Source: CANHVK01 sp044232905
GTDB taxonomy: Bacteria; Bacteroidota; Bacteroidia; Flavobacteriales_D; Crocinitomicaceae
Direction: 5' to 3'
Assembly (NCBI GenBank): GCA_044232905.1
Contig: JBIIKZ010000002.1
Coordinates: forward strand, 82,142-146,141
DNA length: 64,000 bases
Both the position numbers and the translations under genes were made by a program. Positions 26,902-36,301 of the stretch are shown one piece after another. How positions within the stretch are numbered: the stretch's first letter is position 1; the number at the start of each line of letters is the position of its first letter. The notes beneath the pieces were generated by a model. It saw nothing but the letters and a program-made list of their open reading frames with translations. It searched no databases and was not told where the DNA came from.

Positions 26902-29736
26902 TTACACGCAATAACTACAATAATTTACATATTGCTCTGTATGCATGAACGCTTGATTTTCGTCGTATGTTTCTTCCAAAATTTTACCTAATACATCCGG
27001 GAAAAGCTCAATCATTTCAGCGATGGAAACAGATTGCGTAAACAATTCAAATGGACTGTTTTTAATATTCACTAATGAAATAATGGCGCTACTTTTAGGA
27101 ATACGATGAAAACGCTTGAAATACAAGAAACAATAGAGCATTAATTGAAAGAAATGTTTCGAGTTTTTAGCAGAATCAACTAAATATTCTATTTTTTCCT
27201 GCCCATTTTTCAGGTCTTTCCCGACATCTTTGACATCTACTTTTCCTGTTTTATAATCCCAAATATAGATTTCACCATTTAGTTCATCCACACGATCAAT
27301 AACACCTTTCAAGGTAATTTCTTTCGGTTGACCAAAAACTTGCACTGTAATCTTTTCTTCCAATTTTTCCTCCAAGGCTACGATACGAATTCCAGTATTG
27401 AGCAATTCTAACACCCTTTTTCGTTCAAACTCAAAAAATCGTTTTGTAAGTTCCAAGGCCATTGTAAAACTCAAATAATTTTTACCCTTGGAAAAAGCCT
27501 CTACATCTCCATTAAAATGAGCACTAAATTGTTTACGCATTTCTAGTGGATATGCCTTAATCATCTGTTCAATATCCTCTACTAAAATTTTAGGTGTTAC
27601 AATCGATTTTTCTACCCCAAGCTTATCTTTTAAGGAATACGGCATATATAATTCTTCCAAAACTGCATGTACAAAAGTTCCAAGTTGGTTACTTTCAATT
27701 GACTCTTCCACTTTTTCTTCTTCTCCAAAACGAAGTACATATTTATAGTAAAAATCGAGTGGACACGTAAAATAGGTTTTAATTGCACTTGCAGAAATAC
27801 CAGCTAATAAAAGTTGGTCTAGTTTTAAAACTAAATCATTCGTTTTATCTATCGATTTTATTTTTGTAATCTGTTGATTTGATTCAAGTGTATAGAATTT
27901 TTTAGTAAAATTTATTTTCGAAGAAAACTTGGTTAGTTCTAATTCTAACTGCAATAAATAACGACTTGGTTCGTTTGAATTAACTCCTTCCATCGACGAA
28001 GAAAAGGTGATATACATTTCCGAACAACAATGTAATAACCTGTAAAAATGGTGGGCAAATAAACCTTGTTTATCGCGCGGTAATGGTAAACCAACGTGTT
28101 GTCTTAAATCCATTGGAATCAAGGTTTGGATTGGATTTGTAGGAGGCATTTTACCTTCGTTCATTCCAACTACTAAAATAGTTTCAAAGTCTAATAATCT
28201 GGTTTCTAATAACCCCATTATTTGAAGTCCACCCATCGGATTACCATAGAAAGCCATTGCATCCCGAGTCCATTCTTGGTTAAACAAATTCTTAAACGTA
28301 TGGATAGACATTTTTGGGAAATCCTCCGAAATACAATTTTGAAAATCTATTATCGCATGATCAAATCCATGTAGCAATGTTTTTTCATACAAATATTGTT
28401 CCGCCAATATTCCAAAAAGCGTTTCATTAAATTTCCGGATAATTGTAAGTGCTTTTTGCCAATCATTTGCCCAAGGAGTATACAATAAAACAAGTAATTC
28501 ATCCAAGCGTGGTGAAATATGCACCTTATTTACTTGCTGGAAAATCGTATTATATTTTCGCATGTTTTGTTCCTTCTCATGGATAAGCTTTTCCTCTTCC
28601 TTCGATAATAAAGCAATGATAAATGGATGATTCCAAAACGCCAATAAATCTTTGTGGTAGATAACCACCCGATTATGTTTTAGAATTCCTTCTTGAATTT
28701 TAAATAAAAGATCTACCCATGTTCTAACGGAACTATTTTTCAATGGTAACCCTAATGTAATATTGGCTTCTCCAACATTGGAAGGAATCGAATTAATTAA
28801 AGGAACAATTAAACTTTCATCCGCCAGTAATACAAGGGTATTTGCAATTTTTTCAGGAGAAAATGATTCTAAAAGAGAACCGATTGCTTTCACTTGTCCT
28901 GTAGATTGTGCGCAAGAAATCAGCGTAATATTTTTTTCTTGTGTTCCGATTGCATTCGAAATAAAAGAAGGGTTTTTAATTCCTAAGAAATTAGTTGTAT
29001 TTCGAATAAATGCACCTGCTTCATGAAGTTTATCGTCCAAATAATACGTATCTGCATCAAACAAAACAGTTCCTCTTCCTAATTGCTGTAATTGTTTAAT
29101 AATTTGTTTTTCAGCTAATGACATGGCATTAAAACCACAAAAAAGAAAATGAGCGTTCGCATTTTTAGCAAATACACGATCTATATTTTCAGATAATTCA
29201 CGGTAGGATTTACCACTATATGTTGCATTTTTTGCAAGTAAACGTGCATTAAATTCTTGGTAATACACAGGGAGACGGTCCCAAAATTCCATAAATCGTT
29301 TTTGACGTTCTGAAAGCTGCATTCCTTCCCCAAAACTCCAATTTTCAATCTCTTTTATGTCTTTTAAATTTCGAAATAAATAGGTTGAGTCAATGAGGTA
29401 ACGTTCCATCTCATCAAAATCGGACAATAGAATGTTTCCCCAGGTCATAAATTCATCAAAAACAGCATCAATTGCTTCTTTACCTTGTTTAGTATGCACT
29501 TCAAACAAAGTCAATAATAGACGCGTTTTATTCAGAATTGTTGGACTTGTATGTTGCTTTACCCACTGATTAATCGTTAAGATAGTTGGTGAAAAAACGG
29601 GTTGTTGGTAGGCACCATAAATGGCCTGTTGGACATATTGTTTTGCACGTTCCGACGGAAGAATAATGATCCAATCTTCTAAAGGAACTGTTGAATCTTT
29701 TACAAATGCAGCGATTTTATCTACAAATTTCTCCAT
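26902..29736 (-). CDS. AddB-like PD-(D/E)XK exonuclease/inactive helicase
   Basis: About 944 residues. The N-terminal part is helicase-like without a Walker A motif (WIIILPSERAKQYVQ), as in AddB. The C-terminal domain has the RecB-family nuclease site (EIYIWDYKTGKVDVKD). AddB proteins often hold an FeS cluster with one Cys before the nuclease and a C-terminal C-x2-C-x5-C. Here FTCPLDFYYKY supplies the first and CSYC the next pair, but the protein ends one residue later, so the last Cys is missing. It probably works with an AddA helicase encoded elsewhere in double-strand break repair. Met at 29742 or 29736 may start it. Confidence 0.82.
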   Translation of the reverse strand: MEKFVDKIAAFVKDSTVPLEDWIIILPSERAKQYVQQAIYGAYQQPVFSPTILTINQWVKQHTSPTILNKTRLLLTLFEVHTKQGKEAIDAVFDEFMTWGNILLSDFDEMERYLIDSTYLFRNLKDIKEIENWSFGEGMQLSERQKRFMEFWDRLPVYYQEFNARLLAKNATYSGKSYRELSENIDRVFAKNANAHFLFCGFNAMSLAEKQIIKQLQQLGRGTVLFDADTYYLDDKLHEAGAFIRNTTNFLGIKNPSFISNAIGTQEKNITLISCAQSTGQVKAIGSLLESFSPEKIANTLVLLADESLIVPLINSIPSNVGEANITLGLPLKNSSVRTWVDLLFKIQEGILKHNRVVIYHKDLLAFWNHPFIIALLSKEEEKLIHEKEQNMRKYNTIFQQVNKVHISPRLDELLVLLYTPWANDWQKALTIIRKFNETLFGILAEQYLYEKTLLHGFDHAIIDFQNCISEDFPKMSIHTFKNLFNQEWTRDAMAFYGNPMGGLQIMGLLETRLLDFETILVVGMNEGKMPPTNPIQTLIPMDLRQHVGLPLPRDKQGLFAHHFYRLLHCCSEMYITFSSSMEGVNSNEPSRYLLQLELELTKFSSKINFTKKFYTLESNQQITKIKSIDKTNDLVLKLDQLLLAGISASAIKTYFTCPLDFYYKYVLRFGEEEKVEESIESNQLGTFVHAVLEELYMPYSLKDKLGVEKSIVTPKILVEDIEQMIKAYPLEMRKQFSAHFNGDVEAFSKGKNYLSFTMALELTKRFFEFERKRVLELLNTGIRIVALEEKLEEKITVQVFGQPKEITLKGVIDRVDELNGEIYIWDYKTGKVDVKDVGKDLKNGQEKIEYLVDSAKNSKHFFQLMLYCFLYFKRFHRIPKSSAIISLVNIKNSPFELFTQSVSIAEMIELFPDVLGKILEETYDENQAFMHTEQYVNYCSYCV

Positions 29737-29825
29737 AACCAAGTATTATAGGGCTAAATTACACAGGATATTAGATACAACCTTGTTTAATTCACAAGTA
29801 ACTTTATTTTTGCAGAAAAAAAATC

Positions 29826-30728
29826 GTGCGACTGACCTTTCTGATTTTATCCTTCTTTTTAGTGTATTCTTTCACTGCGAAAGGTCAGCTCATCAACAAT
29901 AACCTAGGAAAAGCGTTCGAGGAACAGCCATTTTTTCTCCCAAAAGAAATCAAACTTAAAAAAGTAAAAGAGATACGTTGTACCTATTTTGTTAAAAAAA
30001 CAGGAGACATCATGCGCGATATGGATAAACAATCCGTCTACTATTTCAATGAAAAAGGATATTTATCGAACGTATTTGAAATTCAAAATCCTGGAGTGAA
30101 TGCAGATACAGCGTATTTTGAATATAAATATTCTCCGAAAGGATTATTAAAAACTCTTCGGAAAAACAATTACGCAGGATTTACCTCCACGAATTACAGT
30201 TATGATTCTACTGGACAAATTCTTAAAGAAGAATATTACCGAGATATTGCACTCAACCGAGATTTAACGAATGCGGTATTTAAGCAAGATAGCCTAATGG
30301 ACTATGAAACAATTCGTTACAAAATATACCCAAATCAACGAAAAAAAATAGTATATAACAGTTATGGCAACCCGTATTTAGATTTTATCACCTACACAAA
30401 CGCGAAGGGGCAAATTATAGAGGTTGACAAAAAATTGAAAATGACTTCCGAGATAAACGAAACAAAATATTACTATAATTCTTTGAATCAAATAGATAGT
30501 TTAGTAAATTTTTCGAGTTTAAGTCCTAATGAAACAGAATCGATACACTTCAAATACGACAGTAAGCAGAATCTAATTAGCAAAAAATCCTACAGTAACA
30601 AAAAATTACTTTATAGTACTGAGTATTTATATAACAATAAAACTGGTGTTTTATCTTCTATCATACAACAAGAAGTAGCAACAAACTTGCTTTCTATTAC
30701 ACGTTTTGAAACCATTTACTATGATTAA
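29826..30728 (+). CDS. Secreted protein with YD/RHS-like repeats, unknown function
   Basis: 300 residues with a GTG start giving a signal peptide (RLTFLILSFFLVYSFTAKG). The mature part is built of short Tyr/Asn/Gly strands such as YYFNEKGYLSNVFEI, YSPKGLLKTLRKN, YYYNSLNQIDSLV and KYDSKQNLISKKSY, resembling degenerate YD repeats found in secreted Bacteroidota proteins. No catalytic motif is seen. It lies divergent to the AddB-like gene, 89 bp apart, and upstream of rluB. Confidence 0.65.
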   Translation: MRLTFLILSFFLVYSFTAKGQLINNNLGKAFEEQPFFLPKEIKLKKVKEIRCTYFVKKTGDIMRDMDKQSVYYFNEKGYLSNVFEIQNPGVNADTAYFEYKYSPKGLLKTLRKNNYAGFTSTNYSYDSTGQILKEEYYRDIALNRDLTNAVFKQDSLMDYETIRYKIYPNQRKKIVYNSYGNPYLDFITYTNAKGQIIEVDKKLKMTSEINETKYYYNSLNQIDSLVNFSSLSPNETESIHFKYDSKQNLISKKSYSNKKLLYSTEYLYNNKTGVLSSIIQQEVATNLLSITRFETIYYD

Positions 30729-30775
30729 ACACTAATTCCTCACATTTAATATTAGATTAAATGACTTCCTTCGTG

Positions 30776-30783
30776 TATCTTTG
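30776..30783 (+). promoter_or_regulatory. -7 box (TATCTTTG) for the pseudouridine synthase gene
   Basis: Matches TAnnTTTG, 18 bp before the ATG at 30802. Confidence 0.45.
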
Positions 30784-30801
30784 TGAAAAATTCTGCTCGC
30801 G

Positions 30802-31749
30802 ATGAACACAAGAAAAACAGGAAAAGGTGATTCCTTTTCAAAATTTAAAGACAAAAAAAAATCTATCAAGGTTTCCAATCCTACTAAAGGAAAACCAGCA
30901 TTCAAAGGAAAACCAGCACCAAATGCAACAACAATTACTCCGACTACGGAATCCAAAATAGAAACTCCTACTCCAAATAAAAAGTTCTTTCCACAAAAAG
31001 AACGTGTTCGTAAAGGAGATCCAATGCCAACCTTTAATGAAAATGAAATTCGTTTAAATAAATTTTTATCGAATGCAGGTGTCGCTTCCAGACGTGAAGC
31101 GGACGTATTAATAGGTTCAGGTGTTGTAAGTGTCAATGATGTCATAGTACTTGAAATGGGCTACAAAATCAAGCCTGGTGATATTGTGAAATACGATGGT
31201 CAAACGATTAATGCTGAACCTAAACGCTACGTTTTATTAAATAAGCCAAAAGATTTCATCACAACGATGGATGACCCATTGGGAAGAAAAACAGTAATGA
31301 CTTTGGTACGTAAAGCATGTAAAGAACGTATTTATCCTGTTGGTCGCTTAGACCGAGATACAACGGGTGTTCTTTTGTTTACGAATGATGGAGATTTAGC
31401 TAAAAAATTAACCCATCCTCGCTATAATGCCTCCAAAATTTACCATGTTGAACTGAATAAAGCAGTCATCATGGAAGATGTAGAAAAACTTCGCAAGGGA
31501 ATCGTATTAGAAGATGGGAAAATTGCTTGTGATAAAGCGGAATTTATTCCAAATACGGGAAGTCGTGAAATTGGTGTAGAAATTCATTCTGGGAAAAATC
31601 GCATTGTACGTCGTATGTTTGAAGCTTTAGGATATACTGTGGTAAAATTAGACCGTGTGCAATTTGCTAGCTTGACAAAAAAGGATCTTCCAAGAGGATT
31701 TTATAGACATTTAACAGAAAAAGAAATTGCTTTCTTAAAAATGAGTTAA
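30802..31749 (+). CDS. RluB-like 23S rRNA pseudouridine synthase
   Basis: 315 residues of the RsuA/RluB/E/F family. A basic, low-complexity N-terminal tail of about 80 residues (Lys/Pro/Gly-rich) is followed by an S4 RNA-binding domain (IRLNKFLSNAGVASRREAD) and the catalytic domain with GRLDRDTTGVLLFT, whose Asp attacks uridine, and EIGVEIHSGKNRIVRRMFEALGY. The natural target is probably a 23S rRNA uridine, but family membership does not fix the site. The next ATG starts directly after the stop codon. Confidence 0.88.
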   Translation: MNTRKTGKGDSFSKFKDKKKSIKVSNPTKGKPAFKGKPAPNATTITPTTESKIETPTPNKKFFPQKERVRKGDPMPTFNENEIRLNKFLSNAGVASRREADVLIGSGVVSVNDVIVLEMGYKIKPGDIVKYDGQTINAEPKRYVLLNKPKDFITTMDDPLGRKTVMTLVRKACKERIYPVGRLDRDTTGVLLFTNDGDLAKKLTHPRYNASKIYHVELNKAVIMEDVEKLRKGIVLEDGKIACDKAEFIPNTGSREIGVEIHSGKNRIVRRMFEALGYTVVKLDRVQFASLTKKDLPRGFYRHLTEKEIAFLKMS

Positions 31750-32421
31750 ATGATTCGGTATTGCTGGATAAGCTTTAGTTTATTTTTGTTCGTATTCCAA
31801 ACAAACGCACAAGTCCAAACCCTCCATAACGCGGTTGCGAATGGGACTTTAAATTGTACTGGAGGACTCCAATTCAAACAAATATCTAACACACCTATTT
31901 TACCATCGAACAATTATGTAATTGGGATAAATTATTGTTTCAAACACCATTATACGATTGGTTTAGAATCAAATTACACCGCTTTTAGTCCGATGAATTT
32001 TACACCATCTGCAAGCTGGGAAAGTAAAAATTTATTAACTGGAATAAATGTACAGCGAATTGACCATCTTTTTAAAACAAAAATAGGGAAATTTAAAATC
32101 GCTTCTATTCTAACGATTGGTGGTGGTGGTGTGTTTTCAAGCGACGAATTAATTGAACAAAATCAAACAAAAAAAAGCAGCTTTAATCCGACTGGTTTTT
32201 ACACCAACGCTGGTGTAGGTTTACGACTCGAATTTTTCAGACGGATATTTATAGAGATAAAAGAATCAGGTGGTTACCTAGTAAAAAACAAGGTAGACCT
32301 CCGATTGAGTAACCAAAATAAGATTTCCACTAAAAATTGGTATACAGAAACTCAATTAAAATTTGGTGTATTTATTTTTATCAACACATTAAATAAATGT
32401 GGAACATGTCCTAAATGGTGA
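31750..32421 (+). CDS. Outer-membrane beta-barrel-like protein of unknown function
   Basis: 223 residues. A signal peptide (FSLFLFVFQTNAQ) is followed by alternating polar/hydrophobic strands (YVIGINYCFKHHYTIGLESNYTAF, AGVGLRLEFFRRIFIEIKESGGYLV), typical of small Bacteroidota outer-membrane barrels. The start abuts the stop of the pseudouridine synthase gene with no gap (TAAATG), so it is probably co-transcribed. A paired Cys near the end (KCGTCPKW) is notable. Confidence 0.6.
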   Translation: MIRYCWISFSLFLFVFQTNAQVQTLHNAVANGTLNCTGGLQFKQISNTPILPSNNYVIGINYCFKHHYTIGLESNYTAFSPMNFTPSASWESKNLLTGINVQRIDHLFKTKIGKFKIASILTIGGGGVFSSDELIEQNQTKKSSFNPTGFYTNAGVGLRLEFFRRIFIEIKESGGYLVKNKVDLRLSNQNKISTKNWYTETQLKFGVFIFINTLNKCGTCPKW

Positions 32422-32539
32422 GTTTTACTATTGGATTCAAATAAATATTATTTTAGACATTAAAATGTCAATAAAAAAACTTGCTACTTGCAAAATAAAG
32501 CCTTAAACTTGTACCTCTAAAACTGCACAAACTAGGTTT

Positions 32540-33340
32540 ATGAAAAACATATTATTTCTTACTTTTCTTTTATTCATAGGTAATACAGTACTTGCTGCAC
32601 TATCTATTGAGGGAAGTTACCAAGGGAAAAATTTGATTGTTCAAAACCCGGAAGATCCAGACGGATTCGGTTATTGCGCTACTAAAGTAACAGTGAATGG
32701 CAACATTATGCCAGGTGGTATAGGTGCAAGTGCCTTTGAAATTGATTTTTCTTATTTTAACCTACATATTGGACAACAAGTATTTATTGTTATTGAGCAT
32801 AATTCTGGTTGTGCGCCAAAAATCTTAAATCCTGAAGTATTACTTCCTAAAAGCACCTTTAAAGTAGCGGAAATTATCGTAAGTGCTTCTGGAAAACTTT
32901 CTTGGAAAACTACCGACGAAAATGGTAAACTCCCATTTATTGTTGAACAGTATCGTTGGGACAAATGGGTGGAAGTTGGTCAAGTACAAGGAAAAGGAAA
33001 AGCAAGCGCTCCAAATATTTACGATTTTCAAGTAATTGCCCATTCTGGTCAAAACACAATTCGTGTGATTCAAGTAGATCATACAGGATCTAAACGTACA
33101 TCCAAAGAAGTAAAATTCACGTCTAACTTACCGGAAGTAAAGAAAACACCGATTAAAGTAAAAGAAGACATAAAATTTACTGCATCTGAACGACCAATCG
33201 AAACGAAGTATGAAATCTACGATGCATACGGAAACATTGTTAAAAAAGGATTTGGTTCAAGCGTAAATTGTAGCACTTTAGTAAAAGGTGCTTACTACAT
33301 CAACTTCGACAATAAAACGGAGAAATTCGTTAAAAGCTAA
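32540..33340 (+). CDS. Secreted protein with a type IX sorting-like C-terminus
   Basis: 266 residues. A signal peptide (LLFIGNTVLAALS) is followed by beta-sandwich-like domains (LIVQNPEDPDGFGYCATKVTVNG, then TFKVAEIIVSASGKLSWKTTDENGKLPFIVEQYRW). The C-terminus (ETKYEIYDAYGNIVKKGFGS ... LVKGAYYINFDNKTEKFVKS) has the strand-KG-Y-x-strand-K pattern of type A T9SS sorting domains. It is probably exported through the type IX system to the cell surface. The PorW/SprE-like gene at 44327 encodes a component of that machine. Function otherwise unknown. Confidence 0.65.
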   Translation: MKNILFLTFLLFIGNTVLAALSIEGSYQGKNLIVQNPEDPDGFGYCATKVTVNGNIMPGGIGASAFEIDFSYFNLHIGQQVFIVIEHNSGCAPKILNPEVLLPKSTFKVAEIIVSASGKLSWKTTDENGKLPFIVEQYRWDKWVEVGQVQGKGKASAPNIYDFQVIAHSGQNTIRVIQVDHTGSKRTSKEVKFTSNLPEVKKTPIKVKEDIKFTASERPIETKYEIYDAYGNIVKKGFGSSVNCSTLVKGAYYINFDNKTEKFVKS

Positions 33341-33356
33341 TTCAGCTTTCACGCTC

Positions 33357-33758
33357 ATGAAAAAAATAGAACACTTGGGAATTGCAGTTGCTAACTTGCA
33401 AGATTCAATTACTATGTTCGAAAAATTATTGAACACTACTTGCTACAAAACAGAAGAAGTAGTTTCAGAAGGTGTTCGCACCGCTTTTTTTCAAGTAGGA
33501 GAATCTAAAATTGAACTTTTAGAGGCTACGAATCCAGATAGTCCGATCGCAAAATTCATCGCAAAACAAAAGGGAGGAATACATCACATTGCATTTGAAG
33601 TAGAAGATATTGCATCTGAAATGAAACGATTAAAAGCGTTAGATTTTATCTTAATTCAAGAAAACCCTAAAGACGGTGCCGACAATAAACGAATCGCTTT
33701 TTTACATCCAAAAAGCACGAACGGCGTATTAGTAGAACTCTGTCAAGAAAAGAAATAA
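33357..33758 (+). CDS. mce: Methylmalonyl-CoA epimerase
   Basis: VOC-fold enzyme that interconverts (R)- and (S)-methylmalonyl-CoA, linking propionyl-CoA and succinyl-CoA. The 133 residues carry the metal-site pattern: HLGIAVANL at the start, EL in SKIELLEATNPDSP, GGIHHIAFEVEDI, and a C-terminal GVLVELCQ. The longer frame starting at 33288 overlaps the previous gene; ATG 33357 begins the conserved domain. It has no mutase neighbours here. Confidence 0.9.
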   Translation: MKKIEHLGIAVANLQDSITMFEKLLNTTCYKTEEVVSEGVRTAFFQVGESKIELLEATNPDSPIAKFIAKQKGGIHHIAFEVEDIASEMKRLKALDFILIQENPKDGADNKRIAFLHPKSTNGVLVELCQEKK

Positions 33759-33778
33759 AATTCCTACATAAATTTCCT

Positions 33779-33786
33779 TATTTTTG
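33779..33786 (+). promoter_or_regulatory. -7 box (TATTTTTG) for the Cys/Met PLP enzyme
   Basis: Fits TAnnTTTG, 19 bp before the ATG at 33806. Confidence 0.4.
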
Positions 33787-33805
33787 TTTCTCTAAATTTT
33801 CAACT

Positions 33806-34945
33806 ATGAAATTCGCAACAAAAGCAATCCACGCTGGTGTTCATCCAGACGAATCAACCGGTGCAATTATGACACCAATTTACCAAACGTCTACCTATGT
33901 ACAAGATGGTGTTGGAAATCACAAAGGATACGAATATTCTCGCACATTGAATCCAACGCGACATGCATTAGAAAAAAATATCGCAGCAATTGAAAACGGT
34001 CGTTTTGGAGCTGCATTTGGTTCTGGATTGGCTGCAATTGATTGTGTGATAAAAATGTTGAATCCTGGGGATGAAGTAATCTCAACAAACGATTTATATG
34101 GTGGAACGTACCGTTTGTTTACCACAATTTTCGCGAAATACGGTATCCAATTTCATTTTGTGGATATGTCCGATGCTTCCAATATTGAAAATTATATTAC
34201 AGCAAATACAAAATTGATTTGGGTGGAAACACCAACGAATCCAATGATGAATATCGTAGATATTGCAGCAGTTTCTCAAATCGCAAAAAAAGCTGGCGCA
34301 ATGTTAGCGGTTGACAATACATTTGCTACCCCTTATTTACAAACTCCTATTGATTTAGGGGCAGATATCGTGATGCATTCTGCTACGAAATATTTAGGCG
34401 GTCACTCGGATGTGGTTATGGGGATTTTAGTAACCGACAATGAAGAAATTTCCAAAGAAATGTACCGCATTCAAAATTCTACCGGAGCAGTAACAGCACC
34501 GATGGATTCTTTCTTGGTATTGCGTGGAATCAAAACCTTACACCTACGCGTACAACGTCATTGCGAAAACGGAGCTGAAATAGCGCATTGGTTAGTAAAA
34601 CATCCAAAAGTGGACAAAGTATATTGGCCAGGATTTGAAACGCATCCTAATCACGCAATCGCAAAAAAACAAATGCGTGATTTTGGGGGTATGATTTCCT
34701 TTACACTTAAAGGTAACAAGATCGAAGATGCACATGCGATTGTAAAAAAAGTAGCCGTTTTTGCGTTAGCGGAATCCTTAGGTGGCGTGGAATCCTTGAT
34801 TGGACATCCAGCTACCATGACACACGCTTCAATTCCAAAAGAAGAGCGAGAAAAAACAGGTGTTGTTGATTCGTTGATTCGTTTAAGTGTAGGAGTAGAA
34901 GATGTAGAAGATTTAATTGCAGATTTAAAACAAGCGCTTGATTGA
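33806..34945 (+). CDS. Cystathionine gamma-synthase-family PLP enzyme
   Basis: 379 residues of the Cys/Met metabolism PLP family. It has the start motif TKAIHAGVHPDESTGA, YEYSRTLNPTR, the catalytic lysine in HSATKYLGGHSDV, and RLSVGVEDVEDLIADL at the end. Members include cystathionine gamma-synthase (MetB), cystathionine beta-lyase and gamma-lyase. MetB/MccB is the best guess by sequence style, but the reaction cannot be told from sequence alone. It is monocistronic with its own -7 box. Confidence 0.88.
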   Translation: MKFATKAIHAGVHPDESTGAIMTPIYQTSTYVQDGVGNHKGYEYSRTLNPTRHALEKNIAAIENGRFGAAFGSGLAAIDCVIKMLNPGDEVISTNDLYGGTYRLFTTIFAKYGIQFHFVDMSDASNIENYITANTKLIWVETPTNPMMNIVDIAAVSQIAKKAGAMLAVDNTFATPYLQTPIDLGADIVMHSATKYLGGHSDVVMGILVTDNEEISKEMYRIQNSTGAVTAPMDSFLVLRGIKTLHLRVQRHCENGAEIAHWLVKHPKVDKVYWPGFETHPNHAIAKKQMRDFGGMISFTLKGNKIEDAHAIVKKVAVFALAESLGGVESLIGHPATMTHASIPKEEREKTGVVDSLIRLSVGVEDVEDLIADLKQALD

Positions 34946-35000
34946 TTATGAATTAATCATCTATAACGCATAATCTCCGTAAAAAGTATCAAATATTTTT

Positions 35001-35008
35001 ATAACTTT
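35001..35008 (+). promoter_or_regulatory. -7 box (TAACTTTG) for queA
   Basis: Fits TAnnTTTG, 55 bp before the queA ATG. The short leader shows no preQ1 riboswitch fold that I can recognise. Confidence 0.45.
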
Positions 35009-35063
35009 GTATTCTTTTGGACCTTCCAAAAAAGAGCGAAAAGCACTTAAATGATACGACGAT

Positions 35064-36122
35064 ATGAGTAAAATGAAACTTTCCGAATTCAGTTTCGATG
35101 TTCCGCACGAATTAATTGCACAGCATCCAACTGAAAATCGTGATGAAGCGAGAATGATGGTAATCAATCGTAAGGAGAATAAAATCGAGCATAAATTATT
35201 CAAAGACATCATTAATTATTTTGACGATGGCGATGTAATGATCACTAATAATTCGCGTGTATTTCCAGCACGTATGTATGGAAACAAAGAAAAAACAGGA
35301 GCAAAAATTGAAGTTTTTTTGTTACGTGAATTAAACCGTGAATCGTTATTATGGGATGTTTTAGTAGACCCAGCTCGTAAAATTCGTATTGGAAATAAAT
35401 TATATTTCGGAGATGATGATTCATTAGTTGCAGAGGTAATTGATAATACAACATCCCGAGGAAGAACATTGCGTTTCTTGTTTGATGGAGATTACGATGA
35501 ATTTAAAGCAAAAATTACGGAATTAGGTGAAACTCCACTTCCTAAATACATCGAGCGTGCTGTAGAACCAGAAGATGAAGAACGTTACCAAACGATTTAT
35601 GCGAAAGTAGAAGGGGCTGTTGCAGCACCAACTGCAGGTCTTCATTTTTCCCGTGAATTATTAAAGCGTTTAGAAATTAAAGGGATAGACTTCGCTGAAT
35701 TAACATTACATGTTGGTTTAGGTTCATTTAGAACGGTGGAAGTGGAAGACCTAACAAAACATAAAATGGATTCAGAACAGGTTATTATCCCTGAAAAATG
35801 TGCTGAATTAGTAAACAAAGCGAAACGCAACAAGAAACGCGTTTGTGCAGTTGGGACAACAACGATGCGTGCTATCGAAACTTCTGTATCTACCGAAGGT
35901 ATGTTGAAACCATTTGATGGATGGACAAACAAATTTATCTATCCTCCATTTGATTTTAGTATTGCGGATAGTTTGATTACCAATTTCCACCAACCATTAT
36001 CCACCTTATTAATGATGATTTCAGCATTTTGCGGACATGATTTAATGATTGAGGCATATAAAACTGCGATTAAAGAAAATTATCGTTTTTACACCTACGG
36101 AGACGTGATGTTGATTATTTGA
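35064..36122 (+). CDS. queA: S-adenosylmethionine:tRNA ribosyltransferase-isomerase
   Basis: Makes epoxyqueuosine in tRNA by transferring the ribosyl part of AdoMet to preQ1 at the wobble base. 352 residues with the family signatures LIAQHPTENRDEARM, VEGAVAAPTAGLHF, LTLHVGLGSF and a C-terminal FLITNFHQP-type stretch (SLITNFHQPLSTLLMMISAF). The preQ1-forming genes are not in the window. Confidence 0.96.
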   Translation: MSKMKLSEFSFDVPHELIAQHPTENRDEARMMVINRKENKIEHKLFKDIINYFDDGDVMITNNSRVFPARMYGNKEKTGAKIEVFLLRELNRESLLWDVLVDPARKIRIGNKLYFGDDDSLVAEVIDNTTSRGRTLRFLFDGDYDEFKAKITELGETPLPKYIERAVEPEDEERYQTIYAKVEGAVAAPTAGLHFSRELLKRLEIKGIDFAELTLHVGLGSFRTVEVEDLTKHKMDSEQVIIPEKCAELVNKAKRNKKRVCAVGTTTMRAIETSVSTEGMLKPFDGWTNKFIYPPFDFSIADSLITNFHQPLSTLLMMISAFCGHDLMIEAYKTAIKENYRFYTYGDVMLII

Positions 36123-36126
36123 TTTA

Positions 36127-36225
36127 TAAATTTGATTTTTCACCGCTCGACATCAAAATTTAATCCTCATTTACTAATGTAAAATCCGGTTTAAATTTAT
36201 CGTCTGCCTCGAAAAATCAAATTTA
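36127..36225. repeat. 15-bp perfect inverted repeat downstream of queA
   Basis: TAAATTTGATTTTTC (36127-36141) and its exact complement (36211-36225) flank 69 bp, within which smaller A/T-rich inverted pieces can pair. It lies between queA and the queA terminator in a 179-bp non-coding gap. It may be a folded 3' UTR or the remnant of a small palindromic element. Confidence 0.6.
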
Positions 36226-36253
36226 ATGAAATTAAAAATGTTACAATATTTTG

Positions 36254-36283
36254 AATGGTCGTAATTTTTACGGCCATTTTATT
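36254..36283 (+). terminator. Terminator between queA and the serine hydrolase
   Basis: AATGGTCGTAA / TTACGGCCATT, 11 bp with one G-T pair and a 3-nt loop, then TTATT. It lies between convergent genes and could act in both directions. Confidence 0.75.
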
Positions 36284-36301
36284 GGCTATAACATTCCTAT
36301 A

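Noticed and set aside
35009..35063. preQ1 riboswitch before queA
   Set aside because: The leader is short and I cannot find the hairpin and A-rich tail needed.
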